Shown piece after piece: positions 51,986 to 61,929 of a stretch of 64,000 nucleotides of DNA (its first letter is position 1; every line of letters starts with the position of its first letter). This DNA comes from Bedellia somnulentella (lineage: Eukaryota; Arthropoda; Insecta; Lepidoptera; Bedelliidae). The notes beneath the pieces were generated by a model. That model saw only the letters and a list, made by a program, of their open reading frames with translations. It searched no databases and had not been told where the DNA came from. A program made the position numbers and the translations under genes. The stretch covers positions 18,600,001-18,664,000 of the forward strand of contig OY755177.1 of the NCBI GenBank assembly GCA_963576735.1, read 5' to 3'.

Positions 51986-52717
51986 TGCCCTGCAAATCAT
52001 TAAAGCAGTAACTAATAAAAACACGATTCAGAGAAAACTCTCTAAAGGGCGTCTCCCGAAAAGATGAGAACCATGAAACGGGATTTGGGCTTCCCCCCTG
52101 CCGTTTCCTCACCTTTTATAAAACTCGTAAAATGAGCCATCTAGTGGCAACTCACTAGTGACTATAATAACCATAAATTAAGCGCCATCTACGGAAGGAA
52201 TCATTAAGAGCGTTTTCTCTGAACTCTGAATCGTGTTTTTGTTAGTTACTGCTTTAATGATTTGGCTTATTCCGTTTATCCACCCTAAAACAGCCTCCCT
52301 AAGTCGGATATTCGGAAACGCATGTCCGTCTAGCCACCCTGCACGGGGTGGATATCCGGAATGCATATAATTTGGTTCTTCCGATTTTTTACCCCAAGTA
52401 CAGTAATTTACAGAAACATACACAACACAAAATGGGTCCAAGAAACATCGTGAACATTAAAATACTTAAGTTAAACATACCTACTTTCTTACTTACAGTT
52501 TGAATAAAAATATCTTTACAAACTTAGGGTCTTTTTTCTGTAAATGACTACGTAGGCAGGGTAGAAAATCGGAAGAACTATATTATATGCATTCCGGATA
52601 TCCACCCCGTTCAGGGTGGCTAGACGGACATGCGTTTCCGAATATCCGACTTAGGGAGGCTATTTTAGGGTGGATAAACGGAATAAGCCAATGATTTGTG
52701 GGGCAGAATAACAGCGA
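51986..52717. mobile_element. Outer MITE of a nested pair
   Basis: Arms CTGCCC(TG/CA)CAAATCATTAAAG then AGTAACTAA(T/C)AAAAACAC at 51986-52030 and complement at 52215-52262 and 52690-52717 (the right arm is split by the inner element). Arms extend through GATTCAGAGAAAAC. The outer target duplication is unresolved (AATA on both sides at best). Confidence 0.75.
52264..52689. mobile_element. Inner foldback element, 426 bp, 8-bp TSD
   Basis: Long near-perfect inverted arms of ~135 bp: GGCTTATTCCGTTTATCCAC at the left and its exact complement at the right, continuing through ACGCATGTCCGTCTAGCCAC and GGATATCCGGAATGCATATA. Flanked by AATGATTT at 52256-52263 and 52690-52697, which is sequence of the outer MITE arm. 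No ORF in the AT-rich centre. Confidence 0.9.
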
Positions 52718-52756
52718 GATGTGTCACATCTTAATGTCAAGATTGATCTATACTAT

Positions 52757-52923
52757 AGCTGTGTAGTGTTGGTTTAGACACTAACATATTCCTTCCTGCG
52801 GTTTCGTAGGAGGTGACTTCGGTTTTTTGCTCTTGTAAGTGATTTTTTGGGCGATTTGGCTTCTCTTCTGCCTACTCAACTTTTTAAAGTGGCTGAGCAA
52901 TATAATTTTGGAGCCCTGGGTTT
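52757..52923 (+). repeat. Repeat A, diverged
   Basis: TGTGTAGTGTTGGTTTAGA head, TTTTTTGGGCGATTTGGC and GTGGCTGAGCAATATAA. Its 3' part is interrupted by the C SINE at 52924 and resumes at 53291. Confidence 0.65.
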
Positions 52924-53290
52924 ACATAATAACATAAACGTTCACGCCGAATATCCCCGAAGGGGTTGGCAGAGGTACTAATACTTCTGAACATCACGTA
53001 TCTTTGTCACCTGGTGTTCAGAGTACCCACGTTTTGCATGGACAGTGTACTCACGTGATAGGGGGCAGGCCTATCGCCGTTTTGTACGAATACACTGTCA
53101 CATGACTAAGTACAACTCAGCCATGTGGGTTTCCTCACGATGTTTTCCCTCACCGTTAACAACCATGATAAATTAACCACACATATGTCTTTAGAAAAGA
53201 AAAATTGGTGTAGGCCCGACCCAGGATTTGAACACTAGTCGTTTGCACGATAACCGAGTGTTCTACCCACTGGGCTATCACGGTTGCTTA
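52924..53290 (-). repeat. Repeat C SINE, full length, 11-bp TSD
   Basis: Complement of the consensus from tail (ATAACATAAACGTTCACG) to head (CACTGGGCTATCACGGTTG). GCCCTGGGTTT occurs at 52913-52923 and 53291-53301, so it inserted into the diverged A copy. Confidence 0.92.
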
Positions 53291-53331
53291 GCCCTGGGTT
53301 TCTGCTTCGGAATCTTGGTGTATGTACATCT

Positions 53332-53611
53332 ACGTCTAGTCCGTTCTGTCCTACCGTTTGTCATACCGGTAGGACAGAACGGATAAAAATAGTCCGTTCT
53401 GTTCGACTACGCTGTCGAACAGAACGGACTACGAAAAAAGTGTCCGGTTTGTTCGACAAGAGATTGTTTTGAGTGATGGGTATTTACCAAGGTCCGATAA
53501 GTAAATTATTTTCTAAACTTAACTTAACTTACGTAGTCGAACAGAACGGACTATTTTTATCCGTTCTGTCCTACCGGTAGAACAAACGGTAGGACAGAAC
53601 GGACTAGACGT
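53332..53611. mobile_element. Foldback element, 280 bp, with repeated AGTCCGTTCTGT blocks
   Basis: Ends ACGTCTAGTCCGTTCTGTCC and the complement. Within each arm the block AGTCCGTTCTGT(C/T) recurs in alternating orientation, with internal palindromes such as ATACCGGTA and TAGTCGAACAGAACGGACTA. Flanked by ACATCT at 53326-53331 and 53612-53617. Confidence 0.85.
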
Positions 53612-53786
53612 ACATCTATACTTGTTATATAAATGAAAGGGTAATTTTTAATTCTTCAGTGTTAGCCCATTCATTGTGGAAAGTTATATATTGCCATTAC
53701 GACATTGCGTAAATATCTCAAAGCCCAAAGCTCCATAGGATATTGACGCTAAACAGTTTAGAATTTGTTAAGGTTTATATTATTAT

Positions 53787-54034
53787 ACATACATATACTC
53801 ACGGCCATAAATCCCAAAAAGCGGTAGCCAGAGCTTTAGATCTTGAAACTTCCCAGCCACATTTAGAAATTGATAGGGGACAATTTAGAAGTTGATAAGG
53901 GGTATCGTTGGTGATGTGTCACCAGCCGCGTCCCAAAAATCCACTTAAAAAAGCCTCATGCCCTTAGTCGCCTCTTAAGACACCCGTGAGTTGAAAATGA
54001 TAGCAAAATTCTAAACCGGCAACACACGGTAATT
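53787..54034 (-). repeat. Repeat A, variant subfamily, full length
   Basis: Complement shows ACATACATATACTCACGGCC through CCAGCCGCGTCCCAAAAATC to a CTAAACCGGCAACACACGG head. It carries a 21-bp internal duplication (AGAAATTGATAGGGGACAAT / AGAAGTTGATAAGGGGTATC). Confidence 0.8.
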
Positions 54035-54046
54035 ATCTTTTAATAA

Positions 54047-54290
54047 AGGGCTTCCCTTACTGTGCGTCGCGACGCGCCCTGGGGCATCTCTATACTAACC
54101 CAAGGGCGTCGCGAGGCGAACCGCATTTGGTAGCTTGTATCGAGCAACATAAAGATTTAGTAAGCTTATCCGTCACAACTAGGCATGTGCTAGGCAACTA
54201 TAGCAGTTTTTATCCCAAGGGTACAGTCTTTATCGCCGAAAATGGCCCATCCCCATAAGCGGCACAGCAAAAAAAAGTTTGGGAAGCCCT
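54047..54290. mobile_element. Possible hAT-type MITE, 244 bp
   Basis: Short inverted ends AGGGCTTCCC (54047) and GGGAAGCCCT (54281). The right subterminal AAAAAAAGTTTGGGAAGCCC looks like common hAT MITE ends (CAGGG-TTCCCAAACTTTTTT). Inside are CGTCGCGACGCG and GGGCGTCGCGAGGCG palindromic blocks. Flanking duplication is imperfect (CTTTTAAT / TTCTAATT). Confidence 0.55.
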
Positions 54291-54352
54291 GTTCTAATTT
54301 ATAAATATCGCGTGTCGGCTAAAACGGCTAAACCAATTTAAATGAATTAGAC

Positions 54353-54510
54353 TTGTTTGTGCATGAAACCCCATTTGGGGATTATTTACTAATCAACTAA
54401 AGAAAGAAAAATTTCGAGACCAGCGGGACTCGAACCCACGACATCCGGGTATTCGCACCGGTCGCTCTGCCAACTGAGCTATGGCGCCAAGTCGATGCAA
54501 AACTTGTCTT
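54353..54510 (-). repeat. Repeat D, diverged SINE copy
   Basis: Minus strand: tRNA-like unit (TAGCTCAGTTGGCAGAGC; GTGGGTTCGAGTCCCGC) followed by TCGAAATTTTTCTTTCTTTA and a decayed AATAATCCCCAAATGGGG-type end. The acceptor stem does not pair well, so this is not a tRNA gene. Confidence 0.7.
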
Positions 54511-54879
54511 TCTGATACCTTACTGATGTCAGTGCCCATACAAGAATTGAAAATATGCAATATTAGGTTATGTGATTGAGTGAGAAATAGTATGTGTGAA
54601 TCGTGAAAGGTGTGGTTCTATGATCTAATTAAACAAATATAAGCGCTTGGTAAATCCACGCCTAACTATTGCATAAAATCCAAGGAAGGTGTTTTTCTAT
54701 AACTTAATTCAGGAAAGGAATACCTTTATGAGATAAAAGCAGCATAAATGCTGCCTGATATATAACAAAATGCTCGCCAGAAGTTTTCATCGTAGTGTGG
54801 AGTAATCTATAGGATGACGTGAAGGCTCATTGTTACTACACTTAGTCAATAACCCCATGATTCTGAGTTGAGGGACAAA

Positions 54880-55060
54880 AACATATATTACTCATAAATA
54901 AAAGATGTTATTAAAGGAAAGAAAAATTTCGACACTGGCGGGGTTTGAACCCGCGACCTTCGGGTATACGCCCCCGTCGCTCTGCCAACTGAGCTACAGT
55001 GTCAGTTGGCATCCAGCGCGAAATTTCTCTATCCTTTGTTTCTTTTTTACACGTTCAAGT
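54880..55060 (-). repeat. Repeat D SINE copy
   Basis: Minus strand: ATAGAGAAATTTCGCGCTGG leader, tRNA-like unit (54931-55003), then CGAAATTTTTCTTTCCTTTA and AATAACATCTTTTATTTATG. Simple orientation without the inverted arm. Confidence 0.75.
54931..55003 (-). tRNA. tRNA-like sequence with near-complete cloverleaf (SINE-embedded, probable pseudo-tRNA)
   Basis: The 73-nt unit has a perfect 7-bp acceptor stem (GACACTG / CAGTGTC), a D-arm (GCTC AGTTGGCA GAGC) and a perfect T-arm (GCGGG TTCAAAC CCCGC). The anticodon region CGGG GGCGTATA CCCG gives only a 4-bp stem and an 8-nt loop, so no anticodon can be assigned with confidence. Because related units lie in several D elements here, I regard it as a SINE head that has kept, or regained, good pairing. 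Confidence 0.4.
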
Positions 55061-55169
55061 AGTGTTTGCGTTTCCTACCTCCGAATTTTAACTAATTCGG
55101 ACGGCCACTTGTCTACCTTTTCAGATAGAATGCAAATGTTGGAAACGCCTAACTATCACATAATTTAAT

Positions 55170-55312
55170 GTTTTTTGACATGAATTCCTCATGTGGGGAT
55201 TATTACTCATAAATAAAAGATGTTATTAAAGGAAAGAAAAATTTCGACACTGGCGGGGTTCGAACCCCGCCAGTGTCGAAACATTTTTCTTTCCTTTAAT
55301 AACATCTTTTTA
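55170..55312. repeat. Repeat D with perfect-centre palindrome
   Basis: CTCATGTGGGGATTATTACT leads into a palindrome at 55216-55309. It reads AAAGATGTTATTAAAGGAAA... inward to GGCGGGGTTCGAACCCCGCC at the centre (55260), then out again with one extra base (AAACATTTTT for AAATTTTT). It consists of two tRNA 3' halves fused head to head at the T-loop. Confidence 0.9.
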
Positions 55313-55537
55313 TAAAGAAACTCCAATTCTTGAACACTGACTTTATTTCCACTTGGTCATATAAAATATATTACAACTAACAATTAACTATTTGTACTAT
55401 AATTACGGGCAGTAACTTTGACTAAACGTCTTTACTTCACTTCTGCTAACGATAGAATGAATAAAAATAATGTCCCGCCTCAAAAGCCGTCCTCGTCCCC
55501 ACCCATTACTTGTCAAACCGAAAACAGTCACTTCAAC

Positions 55538-55612
55538 CGGAAGTTGAGGTGAAACACTTTACAAAACTGGTTGCTTTAAACGGAAGTTGAGGTGAAACAC
55601 TTTACAAAACTG
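55538..55612. repeat. 32-bp direct repeat
   Basis: CGGAAGTTGAGGTGAAACAC and the next 12 bases occur identically at 55538-55569 and 55581-55612. Confidence 0.85.
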
Positions 55613-56302
55613 ATTAACAAAAGGTACTCATATTAAAAATCAACATGAATTAATAATATATGTTTTTCAAAGAAATCATTACAATATATTTTAACAAGAA
55701 TCATTACATTCGGCCATCCTACAGAGTGCTGCCTCCTGGCGCACTCAAAAACAAAATACAAAAGAAATCAATACATTCAATTCATCTTAGCATTAGCACA
55801 AATATTAATTACTATATTCTTACATACATACACAACTTGTCAATTAAATTTGAAATATTTCCGTCTATTTAAAAACAGGAAACCATTGAAACCATTTTCT
55901 TGTCATGATTGCGGATACAACAAAAGATGTTACATAAATTTATAATAGTGACTGTCACAATCTACTCTTTCGAGTGTACGACATTAGTACATAGCTTAAC
56001 TACGTCATTTTATTAAAATTCATAAAAATGTCATCATGCAGTATTGTTAATTAATTAATAAAATTAATGTTCATAACTCTAAATGTACTATTCATAAATT
56101 GAAGTCAGTGAAAAATATACAAATAAAATAAAATATAACCCTATGCCACAGAGATATCATCATCATTTTAAGTTGACTACATAAAAAATAATAATATATT
56201 TATAATACCTTTCAATCAATTTAAACATATCAAAACGAAAACTGAATTATAATAGAACATAAAAACATGTTAACATTAAAATTAAATATTATTCTTCGTT
56301 CT
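55613..56302. other. No recognisable gene
   Basis: Very AT-rich; no supported ORF or repeat family. Confidence 0.4.
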
Positions 56303-56566
56303 TCATAAGTCCTTAACACTATGGAAACATTTTTCCATTAGCCATTCAAATATTTTTCTTTTAAATAATATTATAGGAAAATTCTTAAAGTAATCAGGTA
56401 TTTTATTATAATTTTTTCTCGACATATATAGTATACTTTTCCTATTTAAAGCCTGTCTCAGATCTGGCATTGCTAATTTGTCTTTAAATTTTATATTAAG
56501 TCTATCACTTCTTGTTAGTGGCATATTCTTAAAAAGTGATTTATTACTCTTTACAAAAACACACAC
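56303..56566 (-). pseudogene. LINE ORF2 extreme C-terminus
   Basis: The 87-codon frame contains NYNKIPDYFKNFPIILFKRK preceded by a tract of basic and Arg/Asn residues. It resembles the 'YN.LP..I....(S/I)..FK..L..(Y/W)L' endings of CR1/Jockey-type LINE proteins. It lies back-to-back with the plus-strand LINE at 56660. Confidence 0.55.
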
Positions 56567-56659
56567 TTCATATATGTAAATGCAAGCTAGTGGTAGAATT
56601 TTTAATAATTTGAAAATGCCTTAAACACCGATTCGAAAAATTTATATCATAAATGATTT

Positions 56660-57640
56660 TACACAATATCGACCTATATCCAAACGTAACATTTTTGCAA
56701 AAATATTTGAACAGATTGTCTCCCAGCTAATAATGAATGCTTTACATAAATCATATCTCTCCCTCTCAACATGGATTTTCTAAGGGGCGTTCGGTCGAAT
56801 CACTATTCATTTCATTTCATTTATTTTTGCAATCCATAAAGTTGTATACAGCTGTTATATCATATTATTCACTATGCTATCCTTCACTAACTACCTCATA
56901 GATGCCATGGATAAAGGGCGACAAGTTAATGTTATGTACACCGACTTTTCTAAAGCGTGTGATAAGATACATTATTTCATGGCCATAAAATTATTAAATA
57001 TAGGAATACATGGGGATGTGCTTCGATGGATCATTTGTTATTTGAAGAACCGTTCACAAGCATTGTAATAACATTTACAAGAAAACATAGCTTTATTGAA
57101 CATGAGTACAGTTTGAATGGTTTACATAAATCAAAAGAGTAACATCAATACGTGACTTGGTAATCGTAATGGATTCTAAAATATCTTTTATTTGTCATAT
57201 CGATTATATAAAAAAAGAACATTTAAATAACTTGGGTTTATTTTTCGTAGATATATCAAAACCGTTCAAAAACTTACATTATTTTATTATTATTATTTTT
57301 TTTTACTTTAGATATGTGCGCTCAATATTGGACTTTGCTAGTATTATCTGGAGTCCCTTTTACGCCTGTCATATTTCACGAATAGAAAGAGTTCAGAAAA
57401 AGTTTATAAAAACATTGGAATATTGGTATAATTACTACGGTTATTATCTCTATTCCCGCTCAAATCATAAACTAACCACTCTTCCAGATAGACGTACGCA
57501 ATTTGACTTGAGTTTCCTGTTTAAATTATTCAATAGTAAAGTTGACTCTCCAGAACTTTAGAAAAATATTATTTAGGATACCTAGACAGTAGACATGGCT
57601 TGCAATAAACAGTTATTTGTCCCTCTGCATCATAAAACTA
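56660..57640 (+). pseudogene. Decayed LINE with reverse transcriptase pieces
   Basis: Broken frames show, in order: RPISKRNIFAKIFEQIVSQL (fingers), a QHGFSKGRS-like segment, YTDFSKACDKIHYFMAIKLL with GIHGDVLRWIICYLKNRSQA (motif A region) at 56936-57063, then MDSKISFICHIDYIKK, YVRSILDFASIIWSPFYACH and RIERVQKKFIKTL at 57157-57560. The YxDD segment is missing between 57064 and 57157, and about 60 bp of AT-rich filler interrupts at about 56795-56870. Multiple stops and frameshifts; dead. Confidence 0.75.
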
Positions 57641-57912
57641 CATATACTATACTTGCAACAATTTTATTTTTGGTGAATTGTGAACTTGTAGAACTCAGAA
57701 TTTTATGAAATTGATCTGTTTTGTAACAGTTTAAACTCTTGTCACAAAATTAAGATATTCGCTTTTGACTTCATTTCATTCATCTCTTTTTTTTTATAGA
57801 TATTATTCCAATTTCCTATTTAGGTTAATTGTATAATTGTTGAGCCTGTCTAAAAATAAAAATAAAATAACAATTACTGATGTATCTACCTGCCGCTTAC
57901 GAAATTGTTTAA

Positions 57913-60014
57913 GGGCATTTTTACTAAAAGGTGCACCCATTTGAAAATTTGCGAATTTAAAAAAATAAGTTTTTTTTTGTTGTTTAAGGTTTTTAGAATG
58001 TTCTTTAAAGTTTGATGTACTGGAAATCATATTTGATTTCCGATAATTACATTGTTTAATTACTAAAAAACATTAATGAAATGGACAGTACGTTGAAATT
58101 GTGATCAGTTTGGTGACTCTTTGAAACGGCTGTATGTCGAAAACAAAATGGTAATTGAGTTAAATTTTGCTTTATATGTATTCCAAATAAGTCAATATAT
58201 TATATTTGAATGCTTAACAATGTAGAAATAAAATGAATTTTCTAAAATTTTCATTTTACTTTCGGTTTGGTGACAAGTCATGCCATTGTGCTCATAATTT
58301 TCTGGTTTATGTTAACTTAGAAACCGGTTATTAAAATTATAATTTGTTATTACTTAATATTAAGCCAATTAAAAAAATATAAAAAATAAATACTAAGCAG
58401 AATACTAAAAATAAAATTAATAAAAATAAAACAACTTTATTATAATTTGGGACAGTCACCAAACTGACATACCTAAAATCCTAAAGCTTAGGTTACATGT
58501 ATGCAAAATTTGTTGAAATAAAACTCAGATTTTTCTTATTTGTATGTAGTTTAATTCTTGAATATTTAAACGTAAACATGAAATGACAGTTAAGTTACTT
58601 AAAACAAAGCATAGTAACCATTAGCGCAAATTAGCTCTATAATAATTATAAAAAAGAGTTTAAACCATAAGGTAACTTCAAAAGTTATTTATCGCCCAAA
58701 GTTGGCCTTTAAAACTAAGAAATATAAAATCTTGAAAAGGGCTAGGCCACTTTTATTTCTAGTTTCTTATAATTACGTCTACTTCTTTTATGAGGTCAAT
58801 CACAGAAAACTATACCTAGTGAAACTTACATAATACACAACAACAATGGCCACTTTGAATGGAATTGGCCCAGTAGTTTTTGAGTTTATTTATAACAAAC
58901 AAACAAATCTTTCCTCTTTATAATATTATTATAGTGTAGATGTTGTACTTTGAAGCTTAATAAATAAATATTCGGGATATTTCACATACACATTACACAG
59001 GTCAATCAAGGCCTAATCCAAACTAAGCAAACCCTGTACCATGGAAATCGGACAACACCCAGACACAAAACAACAAACATCATTGTTCATCACACAATTA
59101 TTTGTCCTGGATGGGAAGGAAACTCACCGCCTCTGACTCTGCAGTAATAAATAGATGAAAGTTTATTTCATGTAGTCCTAGCCTTATGCGTCAGTTTGGT
59201 GACTTTGGTAGTCCAGCCTGTAGGTGACGACTTATAATGTCACCAAACTGACCGTCACACATATCCAGGCGAAATTAAATAAAAATGGATTATACCTAAA
59301 TAAATTGTTATTTTTCAGCATTGTAAAGCTAAAAGTTTATCGTAATAACGTATAAATAGATTTAAAATAGTTAAAGATTATAATAAAAGCATTAAAGAAG
59401 AAAAAGAGGCTCCAAACCTGACTCGGAAACTTGTGGACAACCGTTGATAGCAGTAAAACACTCCCTCCTCGTCACGAAATTTCGGCAAACTGACAGACTT
59501 CAAAATGGAAGCTTGATCCTTTGTAGGTAGTGTTGCCATTTTTAATAAACAAAACAGATTTGGTAGAAAAAATATATCCATTCAGACCGTCACTATACTG
59601 ACATGTCCGGTCGGCTGCAGATTTAGACATTATTTTCAAATCAATTTTACGAGTGTTATTAAAAAGTTTTAAATGACCAGTTTGATTCAGTTGGACTATC
59701 CATATAATTTCCTTCATATTTAAGTAAACTTTCCATAGTGTGTATTATAAAATATTGCCGTAAATTTCAATTACCCGAAGATGGTAAGCACTGGGACAGG
59801 CTAAAAATATCTCCTTTCAGTATTTTGAATTAACATTATTTAATCAACTAAACTTATTTTCACAACGACTGTTCATTAAATACAAGTCTAATATTATTTA
59901 AATCTAATTTGAGAAATTTTAAAAAATATATGTTTATATATGAATTTAGTAATACAACTTCAAAAACGTGGGACACCCTAAAAAGGAGGGGGGCACTTTT
60001 TAGTGAAAATGCCC
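57913..60014. mobile_element. TTAA-flanked element, 2,102 bp, unnamed
   Basis: Ends match inversely: GGGCATTTTTACTAAAAGGT at the left; the right end on the minus strand reads GGGCATTTTCACTAAAAAGT. TTAA flanks both sides (57909-57912 and 60015-60018). Inside, the 14-mer GTCACCAAACTGAC or its complement occurs at 58455, 59190 and 59239 exactly, and with one mismatch at about 58104. TTAA target use points to Kolobok or piggyBac. No transposase frame is recognised. An 81-codon minus ORF (59472-59717) within it is unidentified. Confidence 0.75.
58840..58942 (+). repeat. Repeat E, 3' part, nested in the TTAA element
   Basis: ATGGCCACTTTGAATGGAAT, GCCCAGTAGTTTTTGAGTTT and CTTTCCTCTTTATAATATTA; opposite orientation to 12075-12430. 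Confidence 0.6.
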
Positions 60015-60018
60015 TTAA

Positions 60019-60349
60019 TATTAATTTATGAAGCTGTAGGTCTAATTGTTTCGTATGTAAATGTGCACATTTAAAATGTTTACGACTATTTGTTTCCTAA
60101 ATAAATGAAAATAAAATAAAAATATATCTTAACTAATTAACTTACGTTTGCTCCCGAGTTAACTGTCAGTATATGTACTTCTTACTTATTTTAATAATTA
60201 TTATTTTAGTTTAAAAAAAACATTAAATTAAAAATCCTAACACGAAAGTGATTTAAAAATCTTCGTTGGTTAAAATAATAAAATAAAATAATCATTTATT
60301 TCAAAATAAAAAGATAAATCTTTGTTTTTTGAACGTCAAATTTTAACTT
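60019..60349. other. No recognisable gene
   Basis: AT-rich; (TAAAA)n-like runs at 60270-60290 may be the A-rich tail of the LINE on the minus strand. Confidence 0.4.
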
Positions 60350-61262
60350 AATACTAAGTTTACTTCGGATTCGGAAGGTGTTTTGTTGAGAGAAGAACCC
60401 GTAAGAAACTCGTCAACACACATCTTTTTTTTACCTCCATTACAATTATGGTGTAACCCCGGAAACATCCTGCACAGAGCCCTGATGACACCAAGCCACT
60501 TCATCATTAATGTAATCATTGACATTGTAATAGGCTTTCGAACTAAGATTTCTTTTAACTGCTGCTTTGAATTTTGTTTCTGATAAATTTAAAATGTCCT
60601 CAGGTATTTTATAATACATTTTTACGCATAACCCCATGAAAGATGTATTTACTTTTGACAATCTGTATTTTGGTACTGATATTTTATTGTTGTCTCTCAG
60701 GTTTCGAATATGTCTGTCACAATTTTTCACAAAAGAGGCCTGATTCTTTCTTACATACATAATATTTTCATAAATATATTGACATGGCAGCGTCATTATA
60801 TTTATTGTTTTAAACAATTCCCTCAGGGAATCTCGGGATCTCAAATTGTATATAGCTCTTATTGCTCTCTTTTGGAGAATAAATATGGAACCAACATCAG
60901 TTGCTCTGCCTCAGAGTAAAATACCGTAAGACATTACACTATGAAAATAGCTGTAATAAACTAATCGAGCTGTCTGTACATCTGTCAAATGTCTTATTTT
61001 CCTATCGGCATATGCAGCACTACTTAGCCTGCCAGCTAGTGGGGCTAGCTAATGTGGGGTCCCCATTGGAGCTTGGAGTCCAGAGTTATCCCTAAGAAAA
61101 CTGTGTCATCCGAAAATACTAACTTTTCATTATTTAAAATTATTTCGTTATCAACGCACCTAACATTAGGTAATACAAATTTAATGCATTTGGTTTTTTT
61201 ACCATTCAGTACAAGATTATTGGAAGCAAACCATGTTTGAATCTGTTTGAATCTGTTAATCC
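60350..61262 (-). pseudogene. LINE reverse transcriptase C-terminal half
   Basis: From the right end, the minus strand reads QTWFASNNLVLNGKKTKCIK, DDTVFLGITLDSKLQWGPHI, YADRKIRHLTDVQTARLVYY and FILQKRAIRAIYNLRSRDSL. It then enters the open frame 60844-60446 with ELFKTINIMTLPCQYIYENI and FMGLCVKMYYKIPEDILNLS. This is the standard C-terminal half of a CR1/Jockey-like ORF2 downstream of YxDD. Several stops interrupt the first part. The 3' end shares sequence with 24130-24262. Confidence 0.8.
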
Positions 61263-61638
61263 CGATTATTATATATAATGTCTACAAACCGCGAGTGTTT
61301 AAAAAAAAAAGTGTATTATATTAACAAGTTTTACTATGAACAATTTACAATCAGATAATTTTATATAGGATTAAGTTAATGTATATTTAATACATAATGT
61401 AATTATTCAACTTGTTAAATAGATACCAAACAAGGTATGGCAGGGGTATTATATCAGTCATTGTCACTGTCACTGCAAGTATCTGAACTACTAGGATCGC
61501 TATTCTGAACTTCTAAGGCTTTTATACACACGGTCTAATTCTACCCAAGGCAATTGACAGAACCGTAATGCCTCTTTTTATGTTTTTATTATTTCCGTAT
61601 TACCTCTTTAAGCAAAAACCTGGACCGTCAGTAACCCT
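61263..61638. other. Possible LTR-element downstream sequence
   Basis: Lies directly downstream (minus strand) of the integrase fragment. A tract rich in GACAGTGAC-type codons (61460-61490) would encode an Asp/Ser-rich tail. LTR ends are not identifiable. Confidence 0.3.
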
Positions 61639-61872
61639 TTAACGATCGTTCTCGAGAACTTTCAAAATCTTAGACTGACCAATAAATTTTGAAAGGAGTT
61701 TGGTACTCTCCGTGTCATTGACAAAATTAATTCGCACAATCATCACTAAGTCGCCAACCTTGTACTGAGTAGCAGGAGACCAATTAGAATTATATCTAAC
61801 CAAGCAGAAGGTTGATTCTTTTCTATAATATATCTTATTTCTTGTCAAATAAATAGGATATGTCAAGGTCAA
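61639..61872 (-). pseudogene. LTR-retrotransposon integrase C-terminal fragment
   Basis: The 77-codon frame contains QYKVGDLVMIVRINFVNDTE, then KLLSKFIGQSKILKVLENDR. This matches the 'YKVGDLV.I...(F)......KL.P.F.GPF.V..VL.NDRY' C-terminal domain of Ty3/Gypsy-type integrases. Only this tail remains: the HHCC and DDE parts are absent, and the GPF motif has drifted (GQS). It is an old broken copy, abutting a plus-strand LINE at about 61930. Confidence 0.7.
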
Positions 61873-61929
61873 CTAAAATAAATTTAGAATTAAGTACAAT
61901 AGATTGGGATACCTTACTCTACTTGAAAG

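Noticed and set aside
52256..52717. A single 430-bp element with AATGATTTG as part of its ends
   Set aside because: The same AATGATTTG belongs to the arm of the outer MITE, whose other arm is at 51994, so it is duplicated target sequence.
54905..55168. 87-codon ORF
   Set aside because: Reads antisense through the D-family tRNA-like unit; no protein similarity.
59472..59717. 81-codon minus ORF as transposase of the TTAA element
   Set aside because: No DDE residues or family motif; too short. Mentioned only as unidentified.
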